Below are positions 1 through 11,644 of a stretch of DNA of 64,000 nucleotides, in pieces; within the stretch, counting starts at the first letter, position 1; the number at the start of each line of letters is the position of its first letter. A program made the position numbers and the translations under genes. The DNA comes from Rutidosis leptorrhynchoides (taxonomy: Eukaryota > Streptophyta > Magnoliopsida > Asterales > Asteraceae). A model generated the notes under the pieces. That model was not told where the DNA came from. It was given only the letters and a program-made list of their open reading frames with translations, and searched no databases. The stretch spans positions 315,938,501 to 316,002,500 of the forward strand of contig NC_092335.1 in the NCBI RefSeq assembly GCF_046630445.1. Direction: 5' to 3'.

Positions 1-1654
1 ATTTCATTTTCCTTTTTCATTTTCTTTCAATTTCTCTCCCAAAACTCTAACACCCATTTGGATTCAAAGTGAGATTGAGAGAGGAAGGATTTAGGGTTAA
101 TCCTTGGAGCAAGTATTAAAGTTGTTCCTTGTGACTCTAGCTACGTGGTGATAGTCTCGGTAAGTTCTAACTCTAAGTTTCGAGTTTTAATTGATTATGG
201 CTAGGGTTTTGGTTAATAGAAGCTTGTATGACCCATTTGGGAGTAAAATGGGTGAATTTGGGTTAGGTTGTTGTAATGAAACCCTAATGGCCATAATCTA
301 GGGTTTTGGTCTTGTAATTGTGAGTTTGAAAGTGTTAATGGTATTGTAAGCATTAAACACTTGTTAGAATTGAAAGAGATGTCATTTGGGTCAAGAATGT
401 ACTAGTTGACCTAGTTTGGGTAAAATGGGTGTAAATTACCCTAGGTGGATGTCAATTGAGGCTAGTAGACTTTAATGCACTAATGTTGGTAATTAAAGTC
501 GAGTCTTGGCCATTAAGAGGGCGGTTGTGGTGTGGTTGGGTCATTTAATGCAAAATTGAGTCATTAAATGCCCAAGTAAATGTAATGTGGTTAATTCCAC
601 TAGTTTATGTATTGAATTGGTACTTAATGTATTAGGTACTTGGCTTTGAAGTTTGGAAGCGATTATTCATCATCCTTGCGTCAAGGTGAGTGGAATAATT
701 ATGCGTGAACGTATATAATGTATTTATTTGTGTGGTATGAATGTGGAAGTGTCGCGGTGTTCAAGACACCACATTCTAGGTAACGAGTAGTATTGTCGCG
801 GTGCTTAAGACACTACTCCTTGTGTAATTGACTTGTGGGATTGTCGTGTTGTTTAAGACACCACAATGTCGTGAGAGTGGAAGTGTCGCGGTGTTCAAGA
901 CACCACTCATTGTATTGAATGAAGTGTGGATTCGTCGCGGTGTTTAAGACGCCACATTGTTGTAAGGGTGAGTTAGTCGCGGTGTTCAAGACATCACCCG
1001 GGGGACTAGTGATTACGCGGTGTATAAGTAACACTAGTGGATGTTATGAACTCCAACGGACTTACATGTACCGTTCTCTTGTATACTTGGTTAACCATGG
1101 TTGTGCGAATTGTACTTAGCATATTATATTGTGAACTATATGCTATTATTGTTGCTAGCGTAATGTGGAACGTGGATAGTAGTTTATGCATGATGGATTG
1201 CATGTTTGTTGAATTGCTAGCTCGTATGTGGTATTGTGTAAGTGTATGCAAGTAAGTAGGTTATATATGATCATGTATAATTATTGCATTCACTAAGCGT
1301 TAGCTTACCCCTCTCGTTGTTTATCTTTTTAGTTGCAGGCGAGGATAAAGGGAAGGGGATTGTCGGACACTAGATGTCCTTGATGATGTGCTTGTAGGAG
1401 CTTCTGGAAGTTGACCACCTTTTGGGTAGTTTAGTCCCAAACCATGCTCGTTGGGTCGTTTGGTTTATAAACTATCATTGTATTCGGTCAAACTTATATT
1501 TACTTAACTAATGGCCTTTGTGCCCTTTTGTAAACATTGGTAATGGTTGTATGGTTTAATGGAACTTGTGATTTGGTCTACATATTTAATTGGCGCGTAA
1601 ATGTGTATTATAAAAAAAAAAATTATCGTACGGAGTACGGGTTGGGTTGTTTCA
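1..1654. mobile_element. LTR-like fragment of an LTR retrotransposon, unassigned family
   Basis: No coding capacity is seen. The sequence looks like the long non-coding LTR of a plant Gypsy element: an AT-rich leader, a possible donor (CTCGGTAAGTT near 158-168), a possible acceptor (TTTTTAGTTGCAG near 1327-1339), and a right edge ending in TTGTTTCA at about 1654, where the RTE LINE sequence starts. The left edge lies outside the window, so neither LTR pair nor target duplication can be tested. The hairpin array at 739-1038 lies inside it. It could also be a different kind of non-coding repeat. Confidence 0.4.
739..1038 (+). repeat. Array of seven tandem hairpins with covarying stems and a conserved loop
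   Basis: Seven units at 739-776, 785-818, 833-866, 875-908, 924-957, 966-999 and 1005-1038 recur every 39-49 bp. Each has a near-constant core GTCGCGGTGTTCAAGAC (weaker in the last unit, ACGCGGTGTATAAGT) flanked by arms that differ between units yet stay complementary: GAATGTGG with CCACATTC, GAGTAGT with ACTACTC, TTGTGG with CCACAA, GAGTGG with CCACTC, TGTGG with CCACA, GGGTGA with TCACCC, ACTAGTG with CACTAGT. Most units have two or three unpaired bases on the 5' side of the stem, two units one or none. The pattern suggests folding RNA or single-stranded DNA; function unknown. Confidence 0.8.
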
Positions 1655-2756
1655 AGCTCCCTAAACCTCATCTCATCTGCTTTAACGCAACTTTCGTTTG
1701 GACATCGTCACTAAGCCACCACGACTCTCTTCTACTCTTATGGGCTCTCTATGTCCCTATTGCCACTCCTAAGGTCTCTTTTGCCACATCTCTTATAGTG
1801 GACGCCATGCGATTCCATATCTGGTCTGCGTCAGTAGGGCAACGTTATCCCCTTCTACACTCAATCTATCAACAACAGTCGCTCTAAAAGTCTCCGCATT
1901 CGCTTCATAGAGGTTCTTCCAAAGGATTCTAGGTTGTACAGCCCTAGCCCTCCTGCCAACCCTTCCCCTAGTGACTAGGTCCATAACCAGCAATCTGTGC
2001 TGGGAGGAGCACGTCAGAGCTGGAAGGACCTTACAGTCCCTACAGGTCCTAAGTTCCCCTTTACGAAGAAGCAAAAAGTCAATCTGGGTGCTACGACCCT
2101 CGCTATGGAAAGTGGCTAACTGAGCATCCCTCTTCTTGAAGAAAGAGTTTGCTACCACCAACTCGTGGGCAATGGCAAACTCAAGAATAGAGCGCCCCTC
2201 TTCATTTCTAGGACCAAACCCAAAGCCCACATGGGCTCCCTCATAACCTTCTGCCTGCGCTCCTATATGTCCATTCAGATCACCACCTATAATCAGTCGA
2301 TGATCAGCTGGGCACCCCCTTCACCACCTCATCTAACAATTCCCAGAAACTCTTCTTTTCTGCATCACCTAAACCCGCATGAGGTGCGTATGCACTAATG
2401 ATCGTGAAAGTCTCCTCCTTAATAATTAAACTAACCGACATAATCCTATCGCTAAACCTGCCCACGTCAACAACGTTATCTTTATGAAGTTTTCCAAAAA
2501 AGATACCTACCCCGTACCGTGCTATCCTAGAACCCGAGTACCACAACTTATAGTCCTCAATCTCTATCGCCTCTTCACCCGTCCATCTAGTCTCTTGAAC
2601 ACACACAATGTCTACATTACATTTAAGAAAGGTATCAGCGAGCTCATTCCTCTTACCAGTCAAGGTTCCTATATTCCAGCTACCCACTCTAATCCTACCA
2701 AGGGTGGCTACCCTACAACCACCTCTAACACCTCTAAGCCTACCCGCCCCTAAATT
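1655..2756 (-). mobile_element. RTE-clade LINE fragment, endonuclease domain only
   Basis: Minus-strand translation gives an apurinic endonuclease-like domain as in plant RTE LINEs (often mis-annotated as craniofacial development protein 2-like). Seen in order: NIGTLTGKRNEL (about 2687-2640), the acidic motif VQETRW, SAYAPH, then GGDLNGHIG near 2270 (catalytic GDxN), then GRSTQIDFLL near 2080. The frame shifts once near 2300, between an open stretch at 2304-2687 and one at 1793-2230, so the copy is dead. No reverse transcriptase follows: the match runs out near 1655 at the LTR-like fragment. The upstream end lies near 2756, inside an intron of the LRR gene. Confidence 0.8.
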
Positions 2757-2831
2757 AGGAGATCATGACCAAGTATTAATCAGCTATATACCAAGTATTT
2801 GCATAAAAATATATCGTAATCTTGTTCATAC
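2757..2831 (-). other. Remaining intron 5 sequence of the LRR gene
   Basis: Short AT-rich stretch between the RTE fragment and the donor site of LRR exon 5 (GT on the minus strand at 2831-2830). Exon 6, expected next, is not found here or in the rest of the window to the left. Confidence 0.5.
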
Positions 2832-3929
2832 CTAAGGTATTCAATTCTTTCATCTTATCAAGCTTGCAAATAGAAACAATCTCATTGTCTGTCAAAAATA
2901 GAGCGAAGTATTAGTCTCATAAAAAATAGAGACAGCCCAAAAAACATACCAAAAACTTAAAATTCAAATGAGTGTTACCGTTCAAGATTAATGCACGTAA
3001 TCTCACAAGAGTGCTGACCTCATCCATTGATTGGATCATGTTGTTGCCAGCATTAAGTACCTAATTTACATAATATACCAAACTTTTTAGTTTCTTAACG
3101 TCGTTTATTTTATTATTATTATTTTTTTTATATCCCAAGTTCAGCAATTAGTCTTCAAGATCTGAAACTGCATTCCTTTATATCACTGCAACATAACTCA
3201 ATATGAAACAAATGCAACTCACCGTAAGATTGATACACCCTTCAATGCCTTTTAAACTTCGAAGCTTGTTCTGTTTAACCGATAACCATTTCAAATTCAC
3301 ACATGGCTTCAATCCCTGGTTTATAAATAAATTTATAAATACAAATTACAAAATAACAGAAATTTAAATCATCTTCAACAACAAAGACAACAAAAGTAAC
3401 AACATTTCAGCATTATAACATCCAATAATGTACGAGTATCATTTAAGGCTGTAACTGAAACTTCAAGCATTTTTTATTTATTTTTTATTTTATTTTTTTT
3501 TTTTTGGACAGAAACCACCCACGCGTTATCTCCTACACATTTAACTCAAATTCATAAATATATGTATATAACAGAACATGTAAAAAAAGTCTTGAAATTT
3601 ATTACTCGTATATTTGTTAAGTGAAATACCTCAAGATATGACAAATTGTTAAAGGTAAGGTCCAACTTCTCCAACTTTTTGAATTCAGACAAGCAGGAAA
3701 CCTAATAATAAACATTAAACATACCAAAGTAACAAGAAGGTGCGATGAAAATTTATAATAAATAAAATAAACTTATAGAATTTTATAATAATAAAAGTTT
3801 AAAATAGAAATTAAGAGGAAGTGCAAGTACATCGGAAAGAGCTCTGTGTGTGAAAGTAATAGAGGAAAGGGAGTTAGGATCAGTTGTATTGTGTTCTTTC
3901 AAAACCTGTTTCGAGGTTAAAGCTTTCAT
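2832..3929 (-). CDS. Leucine-rich-repeat protein (SDS22/LRR-type), exons 1-5, 3' part not in window
   Basis: Five minus-strand exons keep one frame across GT-AG introns: 3831-3929, 3630-3701, 3223-3315, 2979-3060 and 2832-2888. They give 134 codons plus one base. Residues 1-33 start MKALTSKQVLKEHN; exon 2 has LEKLDLTFNNLSYLE, exon 3 VNLKWLSVKQNKLRSLKGIE, exon 4 LNAGNNMIQSMDEV and LRALILN, exon 5 DNEIVSICKLDKMKELNTL. These are 22-residue LRRs of the SDS22-like class, and from memory resemble the plant family containing Arabidopsis At5g22320, about 450 residues. Proteins of this type act as protein-binding scaffolds; the partner here is unknown. The first ATG of the open frame fits the family start. 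After exon 5 an RTE fragment and an LTR-like fragment follow, so the gene is either split by a very long intron or truncated. Confidence 0.8.
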
Positions 3930-4204
3930 TCTTACTACGACAGACAACGAAGAAGGGTTCTCGTTTGGGACTGTATTTGTTTGGGTTTTAAGTTTAAACC
4001 CTAGTTGTTTATTTTGTGTTTTGCTGTGTAAAATAAAATAAACCTCGTGAAATAAAAAACATATAAAAAAACTAATTGTAGAGTTATTATAAATAAAAAA
4101 ACCATATACCGTATCAATAGAATTGTAAAAGTAACACAATAACAATAATACAATAATAATTTGCTATAATTAACAATACTGATACTGATTCTAATTTTTG
4201 TTAA
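3930..4204 (-). promoter_or_regulatory. 5' leader and proximal promoter of the LRR gene, with a telo-box
   Basis: The 275 bp between the LRR start codon and the L1 poly(A) tail are AT-rich. A telo-box-like AAACCCTAG lies at 3996-4004 (plus strand), about 70 bp from the ATG. In plants this motif is common near the start of housekeeping and growth-related genes. No clear TATA box was assigned. Confidence 0.35.
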
Positions 4205-6985
4205 TTTTTTTTTTTTTTTTTTGAAAAGCAAAGGTATATTTAATCAAACGAAAAATCACAAACTGTACATGGGGATATCAAGAGAAGTATCCAAGCAACC
4301 TCAATTGAAACCTATTCTACAAGCTAAGCACTTTCTAATACATATGTACAACAGGCCCTATCGAAAAAACATAAGACCAACTCGAAGAAAACTATGATTT
4401 GATCTGATCTGCAACTGGAGCTTCAACCGATCCCATTATGGTTTGGAACAAATGAACTGCAACTTCTTGGGCATGTAAACCATTGTTGCCATTTGAAGTT
4501 CAATTTCTTTGATCTTTTGGTTGACCACTCAAAACTTTTGGATTGGATCTCGATGAGTATATTAGGACTCGATGATACTTTGTTACGAAAGATTTTTTTG
4601 TTTCGATTCTTTCATATTAAGTATCCACTCACCCACTTGACGGCTTGCCAAATCTATTAATATTACCCGAACCGTGTAATGGGGAAGAGTCTCTGAATAT
4701 GTCTTCGATAGAGAGTGTTGTCACATTACCAAGTCCCCACCAATTAAAAACCTGAACCCAAATATCCATTGCGTATTTGCAAAAGATAAGCACGTGTTCT
4801 ACAGTCTCTAGTCCGTCATCACACATGGGATACCTCACCGAGTTGAGGTCGATACCTTTTTTATAAAACTCAACCCGGGCCGGGATTCTTTTACGTAATG
4901 ACCTCCATGCAAATAATTCTATTTTCCTGGGTACCAATTTATTTCTTGCAGTTTCCTTAGCCTGAAACAAGTGATGCAGTAGTTTAGAATCAATTTCGGT
5001 TGCCATAATACTAGTCTTGAACACCCATTGTCATTCATGAGCCATTTCCACTTGTCGGTGTTGCCGCAATCAACAGAAGCATACTCAAAAAATGATTCTA
5101 GCATCTCACAATCAGCACTCGATCTACCAAATAACGGTCTAGTCCATTGCCACAGAAAGCTTGTACAGGCATTGCTCCAACTGACCTTATTGCATACAAG
5201 TGCCATTTTTACAGTTTCAAGTTGGAATAATCTTGGAAATCGAACTTTAAAACATACGTCACCATGCCAAGTATCTTCCCAAAACAACGTGTCACTATCA
5301 TTACCAATTGTTTTCACAAAAGAGGAATTAAGTGCGACACCCACATTAGAAAGAGTACTATCAAGACGGAAAATTGAGGACACGAAGTATTAAAATTAGA
5401 GAACTCATTACCACCCAACCCTTCTGTCCCGACCATATATGCTTTTGATGATTCTCACCCAAAAGGCCTTGTTTTCGACCCGAAAACGCCACCACCATTT
5501 ACACATTAAAGCCAAGTTTTTGGCCATCAAAGAATCCACATTTAAACCCCCCGACCCATAAGGAAAAAGAATGTCATCCCATTTGACCCAAGCTATTTTG
5601 TTGACTTCACCCGCCCTGCCCCAAAAAAACTTACGCCTTAGGCTTTCGAGAAGGTTGATGATGCATGTAGGAGCACGAAAGAGGGAGAAGCAGTACAACG
5701 GTAAGCTAGTGAGGACCGATTTGATGAGGGTTAATCTTCCCCCGAACGGGACTGACCTAGCCTTCCACTCCGCGAATCTAGTGTGGAATTTTTCAATTAT
5801 CGGCTTCCAATCATTTAACTTATTCATCCTCGAACCTACCGGGAGACTCGGGTATAAGAAAGGGAGGTGTCCATCTTTACAACCCAATGTTAAAGCACAA
5901 TTTTCGGTTTCTAATCTACTAACACCGATGCCATATAAAGTACATTTTGACAAATTGATCTTTAAACCCGACATTAGTTCAAAACATTCAAGCAACTTCA
6001 TGACATTACGGATATTTCTTCCACCCCACACACCTATAAACATAGTGTCGTCAGCAAATTGGAGGTGGGAGAGAAGTATTTTTTCCCAGCCAATTTCTAC
6101 TCCTATAAAAAAACCCGTGTTCACAAGTAGCTTTAGCAAGTAGATTCAATCCTTCTCCGGCAATGATGAAAAGGAATGGTGAAAGAGGATCGCCCTGCCT
6201 TATGCCTCTTTCAAGTGAGAATTTCGATGTGGGAGATTTGTTAACAAGCACTGAACCCGTAGCAGATTTAAGACAAGCCACAATCCATTTTTGCGATTTC
6301 AATCCGAAACTCATAAGCTCCATCACCTCTAATAAGTAGCTCTAGTTTACACTATCAAATGCCTTTTCAAAGTCAATTTTGAAAATGAAACTTTTTTGTT
6401 TTCTTTTCTTTAAGTTAGCGACAACTTCATTCAATATTAAGACACCATCAAGAATCGACCGCCCTTTAATGTACGCACTTTTCTCTACTCCTATGATCTT
6501 AGCAATAACACCCCCGAGCCTGTTTGATAAAATCTTTGATAAGATTTTATAATATGATCCTATTAGACTAATCGGTCTATAAGCACGGGGAGTGGAGGGG
6601 TCTTTTTTTCTTCGGGAGTAGCGTGAGAAAAGAAGCATTACACCCTTTAGAAATCTTTCCTCTCTCCCAAAACCACCTGAATGCCTTCATGAGATCATCT
6701 TTTAAGATGGGCCAATACTTCTTAAAAATTTAAAATTGAAACCATCCGGTCCGGGGCTATAGAGCCACCACAATCATTTACAGCAGCTCACGCTTCCTTC
6801 TCGAGTATTGGTGATTCTAGATTGTTAGCTTCTTCTCTTGAAATTCTGTTGGAAATGGGGTTATAAAAACATGACCGAACCCCATTTGAGCTGCTAAATA
6901 GCTCCTTGTAATATCTTATCACTTCATCCTTTATGACCCCGGATCTTCTTGCCATACTCCATTAACCAAGAAACCTCTTATCACA
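4205..6985 (-). mobile_element. L1-type LINE, 5'-truncated, reverse transcriptase to zf-RVT and poly(A) tail
   Basis: An 18-base poly(T) run at 4205-4222 is the poly(A) tail on the minus strand. Reading up the element: zf-RVT-like region at 4629-5024 (SLRKRIPARVEFYKKGI, then CDDGLETVEHVLIFC), a linker (4919-5383), the main reverse-transcriptase block 5408-6139 with LQFADDTMFIG (catalytic FADD), GIRQGDPLSPFLFI near 6200, and AYRPISLIGSYYKILSKIL with IDFEKAFDS at 6342-6638. Upstream sequence to about 6985 still reads as the pre-RT segment (FLVNGVWQEDPG, RYYKELF). The endonuclease and ORF1 are absent, as is usual for 5'-truncated L1 copies. The frame is interrupted by stops and shifts near 6340, 6130, 5400 and 5030, and in the pre-RT segment. 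Dead copy. It sits directly upstream of the LRR gene in the same orientation. Confidence 0.9.
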
Positions 6986-7774
6986 CCCCCAGTTAAACAG
7001 CATGTGTCTCACCCCAAATAAGTAAGTTTGCTAGCAATAAAGAGAGGGGCTATGAGTTCACCTTAGTAAGTAGAGAGATGGTTATTCCTCGGAATAGAAA
7101 GTTGGATGAATGTAAGCAGAAAGTCAACATAATGACATTTAAGAATAGTTAAGTGTTTTGCCCATGTTTAAGTTTAGGTATGAAAGTGTTTTAAGTATAG
7201 TTCCTTTTACTAAGTTTCCCTTCCTAGTAAGTTTCCATTTTTAGAAAGTTTCCATTTTTAATAAGTTTATAATTAGAAAGTTCCTATTTTTAAAAGTGTT
7301 TCCATTTTAGGATATTTGCCATACTAGATATACTTCCAATCACCCCTTTCCCTTCGAATGGCCATTTCAGGTCTAGGGGCTTGAGATATAGGATCCTTTA
7401 AATCGGAAAATCCAAACCCTTCCGCCTAGAGTTTCGTAGAAACCATTCGTCAAGAAAGTTCGAAGATCTATATATATCCAATATATATCCCAAAACGTTT
7501 ATATGTGTTATAATATAAGTAGTAGGTTATAAGTGTTAGTAATAGTAATAGTGTACATATGTTAAATAATAGTATAAGTAATATTAGGGTTTCATTAATT
7601 AATTAGGGTTAATTAATTAAAGTAGTATTTTAATGATTAGGGTTTAGTAATAAATGTTTAGGTTTAGGGTTTAGTGTAGTAATGATTAAGTAATGATTAG
7701 GGTTTTAATTAATTAAGGTAGTATTAGGGTTTTAGGGTTTTAATTAATGTATTAGGGTTTAGTAAATTAGGATT

Positions 7775-7852
<78 letters not shown>

Positions 7853-7962
7853 CGTGTATATGTATATATATATATTATTTTTTTTATATGTACCGAATGT
7901 ATATGTATATATATTAAAATATTTTTTTTACATGTATGTATATATGTATCGATTGGTATATG

Positions 7963-8052
<90 letters not shown>

Positions 8053-9998
8053 TATTTTGTTTCCATAATTAACACAAACAAATCTTTATCTAATCACCTA
8101 GGTTTTAAAGATCAAACTTCATTTTCCCTTTTTTTTTCTTTTGGTCGACATACATATACATACATATTTAAAAAAAAAAAAAACTTTTCATGTATATATA
8201 GATCTAGGTGTGTTTATGTATGAATGAGTTATAATCATGAATATGAATTAAACAAAATCAAAGATTATGTAGATAGTTTAGGGTTTATGTTTATACCTTT
8301 GAAGATTCGAAGATGACTAACAAAGAAAAGATGAACACGATGAAGATTGAAGATCAAAGCCTTAAAAAACTTGAAGAACACCTTGAAGATTCTTGAAGAA
8401 CACGAAGAACGCTTGAAGATCACTTGCAAAACCCTTGAAGATTGTTGATGATTTTCGATGGTGATGATGATGATGGTTTCGGTTTTGGCCGAAAACAAGA
8501 GGGAGGGAGAGAGATTTTTGGGAGAGAATTGTTGTTGTGATTTGGTACAATGAAAAGGTTTAGGTTAGGCCTCTATTTATAGGAGTGTTAGGAAAATTCT
8601 AGAATTAGGGTTTAATTAGGAATTACTTAGGGAACAAGTTGGACTTGAAGAGGAAGTAAGGGTGGTGATGGGAGCCGAAATTTAGAGGGGTATTTTAGGT
8701 AACTCATATTATTATTATTTTTTTAAAATTCGGCTAGGGCATTTTTAGGGTTAGGGTTTAACTTTTTCACTTTAAACCTTGCACTTTAATTTAGCTTAAA
8801 TGGTTCATTAATTATCCAAGTTTATTTATTTTAAGTACACAAGTTTTAAAGTTATTTGATTATTCTCAAAAGTTAATAAGCTCATTATTTTTATCTTTTA
8901 TTAATTTGTTAATTATTACCTAAAGTTAATTGATATAATTCTTAACAATCATTAATTAAAGTTTAATTATTAAGTTTAATTATTTAGTTGGGCATTTAAT
9001 AAGGAAAATATGGAATGGAAAAATGAGAAATGTAGAATGGAAAAATGAGGGTCGTTATAGTACCTTCCCGTTATTGAAAACTTCGTCTCGAAGTTTTTAG
9101 GTAGATTCCTCGTTTACATCAGCAGTTGGGAAGAGATGGGGATATTTCCGTTTCATGTGGACTTTGCGTTCCCATGTATATTCGGGGCCTCTACATGAAT
9201 TCCAACGAACTTTAACGATAGGTATGTTGCTTTTACGCGTTTGTTTGACCTCTCCTTCCATAATTTCTATAGGTTCTTCAACGAAGTGCATTTGCTCATC
9301 AATGCGGACATCATCCAAAGGAATAACCAGTGTGTCATCAGCAAGACACCGTTTAAGATTTGTGACATGAAACACATCATGTACTTGACTGAGTTCGGTT
9401 GGTAGTTCTAATCGGTATGCCATGGGACCGACTCTTTGAGTGATCGTGAAAGGTCTAACATATCATGGACTGAGTTTACTTCGTTTACCGAAGCGGACAA
9501 CACCTTTCCAAGGGGATACTTTCAACATGACTTTATCTCCAACTTGGAATTTTATATCCTTTCGTTTCTTATCGGCATAGCTCTTTTGTCGGCTACGGGC
9601 AGTTTCTAATCGTTACTTAATCTGAGCGATCTTTTCGGTAGTTTCGTGAATGATTTCGGGACCAGTTAAATGTCTGTCCTCGAGTTCGTCCCAACACAAA
9701 GGAGATCTACACTTTTGGCCATACAAAGCTTCAAAAGGTGCAGCTTTAATGTTGGAGTGATAACTGTTGTTGTAAGAAAATTCAACTAAAGGTAGATGTC
9801 TATCCCATCCTTTGCCAAAATCGATTACACAAGCACGTAGCATATCTTCCAAGGTTTGAATAGTTCGTTCACTTTGACCATCAGTTTGAGATGATAGGCG
9901 GTACTCATGTCGAGTTGAGTTCCAAGAGCAGATTGTAAAGTTTTCCAGAATCTAGAGACGAATCGACCGTCGCGATCAGAAATAATCGAGATGGTATA
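6986..9998 (-). mobile_element. Ty3/Gypsy fragment (chromovirus-like): LTR part and end of pol
   Basis: Minus strand. 9059 marks the LTR start (TATAACGACCCTCA on the minus strand), preceded by a purine-rich tract (AACGGGAAGGTAC, 9060-9072). The LTR part runs from 9059 to about 6986, where GGTGAGACACATGC, also found in the LTRs at 17950-27219, is the last recognisable block before the L1. On the other side, 9097-9998 encodes the end of integrase and a chromodomain-like tail: [13 protein letters not shown] near 9970, [20 protein letters not shown] near 9680, HDVFHVTNLKRCL near 9370, IVKVRWNSCRGPEYTWER near 9190. Rest of pol and gag absent; a broken fossil with a few breaks in the coding part. 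Confidence 0.75.
7788..8050. repeat. Two (TA)n microsatellites
   Basis: Nearly pure TA runs at about 7788-7848 and 7970-8048 inside the minus-strand Gypsy LTR, separated by AT-rich TATATG-type sequence. The open frames of Tyr-Ile repeats here are only the translation of this microsatellite. Confidence 0.95.
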
Positions 9999-10248
9999 AT
10001 AAGTATTAGATATTATTATTATCATCCTTGTTATTACATATTATTATTATTATTACGATTATTAATTTTATCATTTTTATTATTAAAATAAGTATTAGTA
10101 TTATTATGATTATCATAAGAATTATTAATGTAAGTATTATTATTATTATTAAAAACTATCATTTTTATTGAAATTATTATTATTAGTAAAATTACCATTT
10201 TCACTATTATTATTATTATTATTTTTGTTATTATTATTATTATTATTA

Positions 10249-10291
<43 letters not shown>

Positions 10292-10462
10292 TGTTTTTAT
10301 TATTATTATCATAAGTACTAGTATTATTAGTAGTATTATTATCATTATAATATTAGTATTATTATTATTAGTAAAATCATTATTCGTATAATAATTATTA
10401 TTAGTATTAATTATTATTACAAGTATCATTTTTATAAAAATTACCATTTTTATTATTATAGC

Positions 10463-10514
<52 letters not shown>

Positions 10515-10520
10515 ATCGGA
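9999..10520. repeat. Interrupted (ATT)n microsatellite block
   Basis: Over 500 bp of imperfect ATT triplets, longest pure run at about 10253-10289 and another near 10463-10512. Similar but shorter TAA arrays occur inside the Gypsy-like LTRs at 43068-43175 and 49726-49815 (opposite orientation), at a comparable distance from a shared block (AGGTTCGTGAATCCGAGGCC here). The block is therefore probably internal to the LTR fragment that follows. Confidence 0.85.
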
Positions 10521-11060
10521 TGAAACAGCTTTTTATTTATTATTATCAATATTATTTTATCAAATGACTATTAGTTATATAAAACCATATTTACTACATA
10601 TAACATAACTATATTAATATTTTTATAATTAAAAAATGTAATTAATTAGGTTATTAATGAAACACATAATTAAAGTAACAATTGATTCACTAATAATACA
10701 TAAATTTGTTCGATTACCATTATATTTGTTAACATATATATAAATGATATAGGTTCGTGAATCCGAGGCCAACCTTGCATTGTTCAGTGTCGTCGTATGA
10801 ATATTTTTACTACAAAATATCGTATCGTGAGTTTCATTTGCTCCCTTTTTAAATGCTTTTGCAATATATATTTTTGGGACTGAGAATACATGCGCTGCTT
10901 TTATAAATGTTTTACAGAATAGACACAAGTAATCGAAACTACATTTTATGGTTGGATTATCGAAATCGAATATCACCCTTTTTAGTCTGGTAATCTAAGA
11001 ATTAGGGAACATACACCCTAATTGACGCGAATCCTAAAGATAGATCTATTGGGCCTAACA
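10521..11060 (+). mobile_element. Left part of an LTR split by the Gypsy element at 11061-28503
   Basis: Contains the LTR core block shared by several elements in this window: AGGTTCGTGAATCCGAGGCC near 10752, TGAGAATACATGCGCTGC near 10879, and GCGAATCCTAAAGATAGATC near 11027. It stops at TAACA (11056-11060), which is repeated at 28504-28508 after the inserted element. The remainder of the LTR follows from there. The true left end was not found; it may lie in the ATT block or be lost. Confidence 0.7.
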
Positions 11061-11253
11061 TGTAGTGACCCGAACTTTTCCATGTTGATATATATATAAT
11101 GAAATTGGTATATTTACATGATTAAATGTTTTCAACATGTTAAGTAATCAAACTTTTTAAGACTTGATCATTTGAAATGAGTTTCATGTAGACAATTGAC
11201 CACCCAAGTTGACCGGCGATTTACAAACGTTAAAACTTGTAAAAACTATATGT

Positions 11254-11318
<65 letters not shown>

Positions 11319-11586
11319 GTTAACATGATATTATGAAAGGTAAGTATCTCAATAGGTATATTAACAATGAGTTATATACATAAAATGAGACTATTGAATT
11401 TAGAAACTCGAAACGATATATATAACGATTATCGTTATGACAATGTCTTACTAAGTACATATGTATCATATTAAGATATTGTTACACTATATTTAACATG
11501 ATAAAATGATAATTATTTATATCATTAAGTATGTTAACAATGAACTACATATGTAAAACAAGACTACTAACTTAAGGATTTCAAAA

Positions 11587-11644
<58 letters not shown>

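Noticed and set aside
739-1038. CRISPR-like spaced repeat
   Set aside because: Plant nuclear context; the repeats are hairpins with varying arms and irregular spacing, no cas genes, and the intervening sequence is too short and not spacer-like.
1537-1887. 116-codon plus-strand frame
   Set aside because: Overlaps the RTE endonuclease end on the other strand; shadow frame.
2165-2835. Several plus-strand frames across the RTE region
   Set aside because: Shadows of the minus-strand endonuclease coding.
5571-6143. 190-codon plus-strand frame
   Set aside because: Antisense shadow of the L1 reverse-transcriptase frame.
7781-8223. Overlapping open frames of Tyr/Ile repeats
   Set aside because: They are translations of (TA)n microsatellites inside an LTR.
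8265-8550. Frames with His/Ile or Phe/Lys runs on the minus strand
   Set aside because: Derived from GATGATGATG and CTTGAAGA repeats of the LTR; no domain.
10034-10549. 171-codon Ile-rich open frame on the minus strand
   Set aside because: Translation of the ATT microsatellite; no non-repetitive coding.
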